From an uncultured Lachnospiraceae bacterium (GTDB lineage Bacteria > Bacillota > Clostridia > Lachnospirales > Lachnospiraceae), in assembly GCA_945836355.1 (NCBI GenBank), contig CAMALD010000094.1, positions 1-6,091 on the forward strand: a stretch of DNA of 6,091 nt. The letters are read 5' to 3'. The position numbers and the translations under genes are program-made. Shown here one piece after another: positions 1-4,004 of the stretch. The stretch's first letter is position 1. The number at the start of each line of letters is the position of its first letter. The notes beneath the pieces were generated by a model. The model saw only the letters and a program-made list of their open reading frames with translations, made no database searches and was not told where the DNA came from.

Positions 1-4
1 AAAG

Positions 5-43
5 TGGAAATACTGGAAATTTTGGAAGTGGGAAAAGTGGAAC
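5..43. repeat. Degenerate 9-bp tandem repeat (TGGAANNNN)
   Basis: Three to four copies of a 9-base unit starting TGGAA run from about 5 to 43 (TGGAAATAC, TGGAAATTT, TGGAAGTGG, then a decayed copy). A 3-codon period suggests the tail of a repetitive coding sequence cut by the window edge. All three plus frames are open through the repeat and stop at 56-58, 79-81 or 147-149. I cannot tell which frame, if any, is translated. The frame that stays open longest would read through the antitoxin promoter, which makes it the least attractive. Confidence 0.35.
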
Positions 44-81
44 CATACAGAATTTTAATTATGAAAAAAATAAATCGATAA

Positions 82-110
82 TTGCAATATTTCAGATAGC
101 ATGGTATAAT
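82..110 (+). promoter_or_regulatory. Sigma-A promoter of the antitoxin RNA
   Basis: TTGCAA (82-87) and a perfect TATAAT (105-110) are separated by exactly 17 bp. The expected start is near 117, just before the small RNA. No open reading frame with a ribosome site follows, which fits a promoter for a non-coding RNA. Confidence 0.8.
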
Positions 111-116
111 CAAGAC

Positions 117-212
117 ATAAAAGGAGCAACCGCCACACAAGGTGGTTAGCCTCAAGGTTAAGTTATAAGCCTACCTTCGACGGCCAAGTACAAAGGTAGG
201 CTTATTTATTTT
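117..212 (+). ncRNA. Small RNA antitoxin (RNAII-like) of a type I toxin-antitoxin locus
   Basis: A roughly 95-nt RNA is predicted from the strong promoter at 82-110 to the terminator hairpin at 165-205 and its U-rich tail. It encodes no plausible peptide. Its 5' part folds into a stem of AACCGCC (128-134) with GGTGGTT (141-147), one G-U pair and a 6-nt ACACAA loop. The RNA converges on the toxin gene and overlaps its 3' end. Two short segments, GCAACCGCC (126-134) and AGGTT (155-159), recur as direct repeats in the toxin leader (339-347 and 364-368). This allows pairing outside the overlap, the layout known for RNAI/RNAII of the pAD1 par (Fst) locus. GCCTC (149-153) could also pair with the toxin Shine-Dalgarno. 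The role is inferred from layout, promoter quality and the toxin opposite it. Confidence 0.75.
165..205. terminator. Bidirectional terminator shared by toxin and antitoxin
   Basis: A perfect 13-bp inverted repeat (165-177 with 193-205; core AAGCCTACCTT / AAGGTAGGCTT) encloses a 15-nt loop. On the plus strand it is followed by a T-rich run (205-212) and should end the antitoxin RNA. On the minus strand it begins right after the toxin stop codon (206-208) and should end the toxin mRNA, although its U-tract there is weak. The two RNAs would be perfectly complementary across this segment. Confidence 0.8.
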
Positions 213-304
213 CGCTTGTTGTTCCTATCTATGTAGGCAAGCAGTGTAACGATTAACATTGCAAAAGCTATCATCAAAGATATTGCTTCAAAAGTAGTCA
301 TCAT
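206..304 (-). CDS. Hol-Tox / Fst-TxpA-like membrane toxin peptide (type I TA)
   Basis: This 32-residue peptide starts MMTTFEA. A single hydrophobic helix follows (SLMIAFAMLIVTLLAYI, residues 9-25), then a charged tail ending DRNNKRK. Length, the SLMIAFxMLIV core, the transmembrane helix and the basic C-terminus match the 'putative holin-like toxin' (Hol-Tox) family, which resembles the Fst/TxpA type I toxins that insert in the cell's own membrane. The start at 304 is chosen because GGGAGG (313-318 on the minus strand) lies 8 nt upstream; the next Met codon would be 11 nt away. The gene has its own consensus promoter (389-417), a structured leader of about 78 nt, and a convergent small RNA over its 3' end. 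It is too short for ordinary gene finders. The alternative is a small membrane peptide of other function, but the antisense RNA layout makes a toxin much more likely. Family membership is from recognition, not a search. Confidence 0.88.
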   Translation of the reverse strand: MMTTFEAISLMIAFAMLIVTLLAYIDRNNKRK

Positions 305-312
305 TAACACCA

Positions 313-339
313 CCTCCCTTCTATTTCTAGTACGGGAGG
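313..339 (-). promoter_or_regulatory. Shine-Dalgarno-sequestering hairpin in the toxin leader
   Basis: In the toxin mRNA, CCUCCC (from 339-334) is the exact complement of the Shine-Dalgarno GGGAGG (318-313), with a 15-nt loop and a possible extra G-U pair at 340/312. The stem would hide the ribosome site. Fst-type toxin mRNAs are known to limit translation by a 5' helix over the ribosome site. Here this is a prediction from complementarity. Confidence 0.65.
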
Positions 340-350
340 CTACCACCGAG

Positions 351-365
351 CTCTGCGAAGCAGAG
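351..365 (-). promoter_or_regulatory. 5' leader hairpin of the toxin mRNA
   Basis: CUCUGC and GCAGAG form a perfect 6-bp stem with a UUC loop, about 17 nt after the predicted transcript start. It lies between the two candidate antitoxin-pairing segments (339-347 and 364-368). It may protect the 5' end or present the pairing sites. Confidence 0.55.
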
Positions 366-388
366 GTTGTACACGGTTGCTTAAGAGT

Positions 389-417
389 ATTATATCACAA
401 ACCGAACAAACGTTCAA
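389..417 (-). promoter_or_regulatory. Sigma-A promoter of the toxin gene
   Basis: Read on the minus strand, TTGAAC (417-412) and a perfect TATAAT (394-389) are 17 bp apart. Transcription should start near 382, giving a leader of about 78 nt. A near-consensus promoter for such a short peptide gene is typical of type I toxins, where control is after transcription. Confidence 0.8.
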
Positions 418-488
418 TGACTTTCGTGCTAAATTTTACAATGTTTTTGCAGTGTTTTAGAGGCCTAAAGTGGCTTGAGTAGCATATA

Positions 489-520
489 AAATCTCAGTTG
501 ACATACTCCACTGAGGTTTT
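489..520 (+). terminator. Terminator-like hairpin without an obvious gene upstream
   Basis: AAATCTCAGT (489-498) pairs with ACTGAGGTTT (510-519) through 10 positions including one G-U, with an 11-nt loop and a T-rich 3' side. It looks like an intrinsic terminator. No plus-strand gene ends just before it. It may stop antitoxin read-through or shield the next gene, or work in the opposite direction. I see no gene between 421 and 488. Confidence 0.5.
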
Positions 521-583
521 CCTTTACCCTAAAAGCGTTACGGGGAACCGTACCATAAATAAATATTGAAGGAGGAGAGAGAT

Positions 584-886
584 ATGGTTAAGCATGTTAT
601 TTTGTGGAAACTGAAGGAGGAACTGTCTGCGGAAGAAAAAGCCATGCGTGCATCGGCAATGAAGGAACAACTGGAAAGTCTTGTGGGAAGGGTGCCGGGG
701 CTGGTCAGCCTGACGATTGTGACAAACGGTCTGGCGTCTTCTAACGCGGATGTAATGCTTGACAGCGTGCTGGAATCGGAAGAAGCCCTAAAGGGCTATG
801 CCGTACACCCTGCTCATGTGGCGGTGGCAGACGGTTATGTGAGACCGTATACGCAGGTGCGCATGTGCATGGATTATGAGCTTTAA
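584..886 (+). CDS. Dabb-family (stress-responsive A/B barrel) protein
   Basis: This 100-residue protein opens with MVKHVILWKLKEE, the first strand of the dimeric alpha/beta barrel (Dabb) fold. It has the family's HPAHVAVAD segment (residues 75-83) and ends in a strand VRMCMDYEL, where Dabb proteins typically close with a VVDYE-like strand. The full length is right for a single Dabb domain. The start at 584 is set by GGAGG at 571-575, 8 nt upstream; an in-frame TTG at 566 lies before that ribosome site and was not used. There is no signal peptide, so it is cytosolic. Dabb proteins are small dimers; a few have known enzymatic or stress roles, but most bacterial ones have no assigned substrate, and nothing here shows one. 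The next gene begins 121 nt later with its own promoter. I find no convincing promoter for this gene between the hairpin at 489-520 and its start. Confidence 0.85.
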   Translation: MVKHVILWKLKEELSAEEKAMRASAMKEQLESLVGRVPGLVSLTIVTNGLASSNADVMLDSVLESEEALKGYAVHPAHVAVADGYVRPYTQVRMCMDYEL

Positions 887-946
887 CGAAAGAGCAATTA
901 GTAAAAAGAAGAAAGCAATATTTGGTCAGTAGAGCGGATAAGTGTG

Positions 947-955
947 TGCTATAAT
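947..955 (+). promoter_or_regulatory. Extended -10 promoter of the xylanase gene
   Basis: TGC directly precedes a perfect TATAAT (950-955), forming an extended -10 element. No good -35 is seen at 16-18 bp, which extended -10 promoters tolerate. The start would be near 962, giving a 46-nt leader. Confidence 0.6.
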
Positions 956-970
956 AAAAGCAGCTTGTAT

Positions 971-993
971 CGTGTGTTTAGTGAGAACGCACG
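971..993 (+). promoter_or_regulatory. Leader hairpin upstream of the xylanase ribosome site
   Basis: CGTGTGTT (971-978) pairs with AACGCACG (986-993): 8 bp with one G-U and a 7-nt loop. It begins about 10 nt after the predicted transcript start and ends 4 nt before the GGAGG at 998-1002. It may stabilise the mRNA end or affect ribosome access; no T-tract follows, so it is not a terminator. Confidence 0.4.
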
Positions 994-1007
994 GAATGGA
1001 GGAAATT

Positions 1008-2264
1008 ATGAGGAAAAAAATTGCATTGCTGCTTACGGGCTGCCTTATGCTTACGGGAATCGGTTGCGGCAGCGAAAAGCAGGATACGCCGGTGGCAACA
1101 CAGGGTGTTACAGAACAGGCTTCCCCTACGGAGGCAACGGAGTCTTTAGCTACGGATGCACCTACGCCAACACCGACGGATGCACCTACGCCAACACCGA
1201 CGGAAGTTCCGGAGGAGCCTACCTATCTTCGAGAGACCTTTGCGGCGCACGGCATGAAGACAGGAACCTGTCTTACAACACAGATGATAAACAATAAGTT
1301 CATGGCGAATCTCATTCCCGAGCAGTTTAACAGTGTGACGATGGAAAATGCCATGAAGCCGGATTCGACGCTGGATAAAAATGCAAGCATTGCCGCGGGG
1401 GATTTGGTTGTCAATTTTAACAATGATGTGATTACCATGCTTGACTGGGCGCGTGATAATAATATGGCGGTCCGCGGTCATACCATCATCTGGCACAGCC
1501 AGACTCCGAAGTGGATTTTCCACGAGGATTTTGATTTAAATAAGCCGTTTGTCGGCAGGGAAGTGATGCTTGCCCGCATGGAGAGCTATATTAAGCAGGT
1601 ATTTGAGAAGCTGGATGAGCTGGGCTATATCGATCTGATTTATGCTTATGATGTGGTGAACGAGGCGTGGATGGAGGATGGTACCATCCGCAACGAGATG
1701 AACTACTGGTATCATATCATCGGAGAGGATTATCTCTGGTATGCATTCTATTATGCAGACAAATACGCACCAAAGAGCATTGATCTCTACTACAACGATT
1801 ACAATGAGCAGTATAAGACCGATGCATTGATTCAGTTTGTGGATACATTGAAGGATGAAGAGGGGAACTCTCTTATCGATGGCATCGGACTTCAGGCACA
1901 TCTGTATACCCAGGATGATCTGGATCAGTATCTGGAATGTGTGAAGAGCCTTGGTTCTACCGGCTTGAAGATTGAACTGACGGAGCTTGATGTTTCCCTC
2001 GGAAGATATCAGAAGAATCTTCCGGCTACCGATACGAATTTAAAGGAACAGGGCAGATATTATTACAATCTGGTCAATGGCTTGTTTGAGCTTGTGGATT
2101 CGGGGGCAGTCCGCATGGATGCGCTGACCTTCTGGGGCTTTGCAGACGGTCTTTCCTGGCGTAAGGAAGCGAGTCCGCTGCTGTACAATACAACATATAA
2201 GCCAAAGTATGCGTACTATGGAGCACTGCAGATGAAAGAAAAAGCAGGCTTTGATGAGGAATAG
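1008..2264 (+). CDS. Secreted GH10 endo-1,4-beta-xylanase, probable lipoprotein
   Basis: A 418-residue glycoside hydrolase family 10 enzyme, predicted to cut internal beta-1,4 bonds of xylan outside the cell. Residues 1-20 are a signal peptide (basic MRKK, hydrophobic stretch) that probably ends in lipobox-like GIGC with Cys20 lipidated. Residues 21-72 are a Thr/Pro/Glu linker with two DAPTPTPT repeats. The catalytic barrel follows: TMENAMKPD (111-119), RGHTIIWHSQTP (156-167), acid/base Glu219 in DVVNEAW, nucleophile Glu326 in ELTELD, and FWGFADGLSWR (375-385). The two glutamates are 107 residues apart, normal for GH10, so the domain looks intact and active. No carbohydrate-binding module is seen. 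The start at 1008 has GGAGG 5 nt upstream (998-1002); an in-frame ATG at 942 lies before the promoter's -10 box and cannot be the start. GH10 also includes tomatinase and mixed-linkage activities, but xylanase is by far most likely. Confidence 0.95.
   Translation: MRKKIALLLTGCLMLTGIGCGSEKQDTPVATQGVTEQASPTEATESLATDAPTPTPTDAPTPTPTEVPEEPTYLRETFAAHGMKTGTCLTTQMINNKFMANLIPEQFNSVTMENAMKPDSTLDKNASIAAGDLVVNFNNDVITMLDWARDNNMAVRGHTIIWHSQTPKWIFHEDFDLNKPFVGREVMLARMESYIKQVFEKLDELGYIDLIYAYDVVNEAWMEDGTIRNEMNYWYHIIGEDYLWYAFYYADKYAPKSIDLYYNDYNEQYKTDALIQFVDTLKDEEGNSLIDGIGLQAHLYTQDDLDQYLECVKSLGSTGLKIELTELDVSLGRYQKNLPATDTNLKEQGRYYYNLVNGLFELVDSGAVRMDALTFWGFADGLSWRKEASPLLYNTTYKPKYAYYGALQMKEKAGFDEE
1155..1202 (+). 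repeat. Perfect 24-bp tandem duplication in the xylanase linker
   Basis: Two identical 24-bp units (1155-1178 and 1179-1202) each encode DAPTPTPT in the flexible linker. Perfect identity at synonymous sites suggests a recent duplication or slippage. Such a repeat can change the linker length between strains without touching the catalytic domain. Confidence 0.9.
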
Positions 2265-2287
2265 TGAAAATCAGATATGATGAAAAG

Positions 2288-2314
2288 GATGAGGAGCTAA
2301 AACAGCTCCTCATC
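2288..2314. terminator. Bidirectional hairpin between the xylanase and DUF4317 genes
   Basis: A perfect 11-bp inverted repeat (2288-2298 with 2304-2314; AGGAGCT / AGCTCCT core) has a 5-nt loop. It begins 24 nt after the xylanase stop and contains the last codons and the stop codon (2297-2299) of the convergent DUF4317 gene. The T-tracts are short on both sides (CTTTTC on the minus strand), so stem strength must carry termination. It is the only candidate terminator for both genes. Confidence 0.65.
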
Positions 2315-3532
2315 TCCGTTTACGCTGGCGCGCTCATTTTCGTCCAACGGAATGACAATACAGCGTTTTCCGTTGATTATTTGGGAATGAATCTGCTCCA
2401 TTTTTTCCGGAGCTACCTTTACAATAACATTGCACTCGGACGAATCCGGAGCTTCGCCTTTGATGAGGGTGAGCTCATCCTTTAACTGCTGTACCTCGAC
2501 CATCAGCTCTTCCTCGCGGCGTTTGTGTGCGCCGGATGTCAGCAGCTTTTTGTCGACAAGCTGGTCAGCCATTGGAGGCTCGGAAGCCAGTTTTTCGGTG
2601 TAGGAGGCGCTGATACGGGATGCAATCTCCTCCGGCACCTTGCTGGTGGCAAGCACATCCTGAATGGTTTCCGATGTCAGCGGAATTGGATCCGGCTCCT
2701 GGTTTTCCTCCGCATACAGTGCCTTTTCGTCGATCATCTCCTGGATGGTCTCATGGATATCGTACATGACACGTTCCCGTTTGCGGTCATCCGAGATTGC
2801 CCCGGTAAGAATATCGGTAAAGGTGGTTTTCTTTTCCGTGGCGGTCTGTCTTGCAGGACAACCAAGGATAAATTCCATAAATTCCGGATGCGGCTCCTTG
2901 GTGTCTTTTGTGTAGTACATGACGGAATGGATATCCGTGCTGCGGTCCGAAAAAGCAGGGAATACAAAGCCCGTATCCGGTGCGCCGACCACCCAGTCGC
3001 GCATACGCGACCCGATACGGTTCTCGGTCTCAAGATACCCTAATCCCGGTTTGGAAAGAGTCACCGGACATACCGCAGCCAGGAGATATTCGTACACCTC
3101 CTCGGATTCATCAAGCTCTTCATTGTCATGTGTGCGTGTCATGACATCGTAAGCATCGTGGAATACCAGAATCAGATAATTGCCGGCATAATCATAATTC
3201 TCAATTACCAGATGATAGAAGGTGTCGAGCAGAGCCTCATTTTTGAGCTTGCTTTCCTTCAGCCCCATCAAAAACTGCTGTTTTCCCCCGGCATCCTCCT
3301 GCTCGGAAGGGAAGCTTAATTCGAGCAGATTGTTTCCGAGTGAACCGGAGAGTGTTTTCCCCGCGATTTCCAGGTATTTGTAGAATTCCTCTTCTTCCAG
3401 ATTGAGAAAAGTCTCATTCAGGGTCAGAAGGATTTCTTTGTCGGAATTTACATAGCATCCGCACATGCGGGTAAAGGTGCAGTGATTTTTCTTTAAGCGG
3501 CGCTTGAGCTCGAGTATATCTTTTTTATTCAT
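2297..3532 (-). CDS. DUF4317 family protein of unknown function
   Basis: A 411-residue cytosolic protein with no signal peptide or membrane segment. I recognise it as DUF4317, a family found mainly in Clostridia and without an assigned biochemical role. Visible traits are a basic N-terminal helix followed by three cysteines (Cys18, Cys24, Cys26 in CTFTRMCGCYV), a central part with FVFPAFSDRSTDIHSVMYYTKD, and a charged predicted coiled coil at 337-360 (REEELMVEVQQLKDELTLIK). The C-terminal part, VIVKVAPEKMEQI then GKRCIVIPLDENE, looks like a small alpha/beta unit. The start at 3532 has GGAGG (3541-3545 on the minus strand) 8 nt upstream. It converges on the xylanase gene and diverges from the purine module. 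The leader from the promoter near 3709 is about 170 nt and carries two large inverted repeats. The cysteine cluster hints at metal or redox chemistry, but this is a guess. Confidence 0.88.
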   Translation of the reverse strand: MNKKDILELKRRLKKNHCTFTRMCGCYVNSDKEILLTLNETFLNLEEEEFYKYLEIAGKTLSGSLGNNLLELSFPSEQEDAGGKQQFLMGLKESKLKNEALLDTFYHLVIENYDYAGNYLILVFHDAYDVMTRTHDNEELDESEEVYEYLLAAVCPVTLSKPGLGYLETENRIGSRMRDWVVGAPDTGFVFPAFSDRSTDIHSVMYYTKDTKEPHPEFMEFILGCPARQTATEKKTTFTDILTGAISDDRKRERVMYDIHETIQEMIDEKALYAEENQEPDPIPLTSETIQDVLATSKVPEEIASRISASYTEKLASEPPMADQLVDKKLLTSGAHKRREEELMVEVQQLKDELTLIKGEAPDSSECNVIVKVAPEKMEQIHSQIINGKRCIVIPLDENERASVNGDEELF

Positions 3533-3571
3533 GGTTGGTTCCTCCGAAATATGTAATGAAGCAATTTATGT

Positions 3572-3624
3572 AAACACCTCCAATCCCGCAGATTTGCAGG
3601 CAAATCTGCTTCTTGTCGGTGTTT
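3572..3624. repeat. Nested inverted repeat in the DUF4317 leader
   Basis: The inner arms GCAGATTTGC (3588-3597) and GCAAATCTGC (3600-3609) are a perfect 10-bp palindrome with a 2-nt spacer. The outer arms AAACACC (3572-3578) and GGTGTTT (3618-3624) are a perfect 7-bp repeat. In the DUF4317 mRNA it would fold about 30-90 nt before the start codon. No T-tract follows on either strand, so it is not a standard terminator. Confidence 0.75.
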
Positions 3625-3627
3625 GGC

Positions 3628-3687
3628 GGGTCAAGCCAGTAGATAGCAATTTGCATGTAAACATGCATTGTTATCTACTTTTGACCC
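3628..3687. repeat. 60-bp long imperfect palindrome in the DUF4317 leader
   Basis: Three successive arm pairs form one long hairpin: GGGTCAA (3628-3634) with TTGACCC (3681-3687), GTAGATA (3639-3645) with TATCTAC (3672-3678), and TGCATGT (3652-3658) with ACATGCA (3661-3667) around an AA loop. CAA (3647-3649) and TTG (3668-3670) also pair across a small bulge. It abuts the previous inverted repeat with only 3 bp between. It could be a leader structure or a small mobile palindrome. Confidence 0.75.
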
Positions 3688-3708
3688 TTGTATCATATAA
3701 CACAATAA

Positions 3709-3737
3709 ATTATAGTCGATTTTGTGAAATATTTCTA
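3709..3737 (-). promoter_or_regulatory. Candidate promoter of the DUF4317 gene
   Basis: On the minus strand a perfect TATAAT (3714-3709) has a weaker TAGAAA (3737-3732) 17 bp upstream. The start would be near 3702, leaving a leader of about 170 nt that spans both inverted repeats. The -35 matches consensus at only four of six positions. Confidence 0.5.
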
Positions 3738-3748
3738 GTAAATTCTTC

Positions 3749-3777
3749 TTGCATTTTTATGGGATATCCTGTAACAT
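3749..3777 (+). promoter_or_regulatory. Candidate promoter of the ZTP-riboswitch transcript
   Basis: TTGCAT (3749-3754) and TAACAT (3772-3777) are 17 bp apart, placing the start at about 3784, just before the first riboswitch stem. The -10 is weak; CATAAT at 3775-3780 is an alternative. The position fits better than the sequence. Confidence 0.4.
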
Positions 3778-3784
3778 AATAGCA

Positions 3785-3903
3785 GATGTGCACGACTGGC
3801 GGAAAGCAGCCGAAGGGCTGTGGCAGGATGACCTGCAGGGAGTGCATAAATAAGAGAAGCCGACCGCCTGGGTGTGAGAGACAGATGCACCCGGGCGGTT
3901 TTT
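3785..3903 (+). ncRNA. ZTP/ZMP (pfl motif) riboswitch
   Basis: The RNA matches the pfl/ZTP riboswitch. P1 is UGUGCAC (3787-3793) with GUGCAUA (3842-3848). It is followed by the conserved GACUGGCGG (3794-3802), hairpins CAGCC/GGCUG (3807-3820) and GCAGG/CCUGC (3823-3836), GGGA (3838-3841), then a short linker to the hallmark GCCGACCGCCUGGGU (3859-3873). GGCGG (3798-3802) can pair with CCGCC (3864-3868) as the family's pseudoknot. The class binds ZMP (AICAR) and ZTP, which build up when 10-formyl-tetrahydrofolate is low, and usually turns expression on. Downstream are the two enzymes that consume AICAR, the expected targets. Identification is by motif recognition; all core elements are present. 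Confidence 0.95.
3864..3903 (+). terminator. Riboswitch expression platform: intrinsic terminator
   Basis: CCGCCUGGGUG (3864-3874) pairs with CACCCGGGCGG (3888-3898), 11 bp with one U-G, and five T follow (3899-3903). The left arm includes the CCGCC needed for the riboswitch pseudoknot, so ligand-bound pseudoknot and full terminator stem are mutually exclusive. This predicts read-through when ZMP/ZTP is bound. Confidence 0.93.
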
Positions 3904-4004
3904 GATTTATAGGACACTTCTTTTATTTTTTTAGATTCAAAACCTACCGGGGATGCGGATTAATAATTTTAGGTATTAGCCGGAAGGGCAGAATGGAGGA
4001 ACAC

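Noticed and set aside
498..503. TTGACA as a -35 box for the Dabb gene
   Set aside because: It is part of the hairpin at 489-520 and no -10 lies at 16-18 bp spacing.
539..552. Small TACGG/CCGTA hairpin with GGAA loop before the Dabb gene
   Set aside because: Five base pairs only, with no further support; could be chance.
942..1007. Upstream ATG extension of the xylanase
   Set aside because: It would put residues ahead of a classic signal peptide, has no ribosome site, and begins before the -10 box of the promoter; ATG at 1008 has GGAGG.
1041..1043. Cys12 (LTGC) as the xylanase lipidation site
   Set aside because: LTGC is a better lipobox on paper, but only about seven hydrophobic residues precede it, too short for a lipoprotein signal; Cys20 fits the length better.
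2525..3043. Plus-strand frames opposite DUF4317
   Set aside because: They lie within a complete, recognised gene on the other strand and lack a ribosome site.
3572..3687. CRISPR array
   Set aside because: The repeats are inverted, not direct and evenly spaced; no cas genes are present.
3735..3917. Minus-strand frame of 60 residues opposite the ZTP riboswitch
   Set aside because: It is antisense to a structured RNA whose motifs explain the sequence; the Arg/Leu/Ala-rich product has no family look.
3942..3974. ACCTA/TAGGT pairing in the leader after the riboswitch
   Set aside because: Five base pairs across a 23-nt loop is not significant; the 3904-4004 leader otherwise shows only AT-rich sequence and the ribosome site.
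3993..4004. Start of the PurO-type gene at 3993
   Set aside because: This ATG overlaps the GGAGG that serves the ATG at 4005, and family members begin close to the latter.
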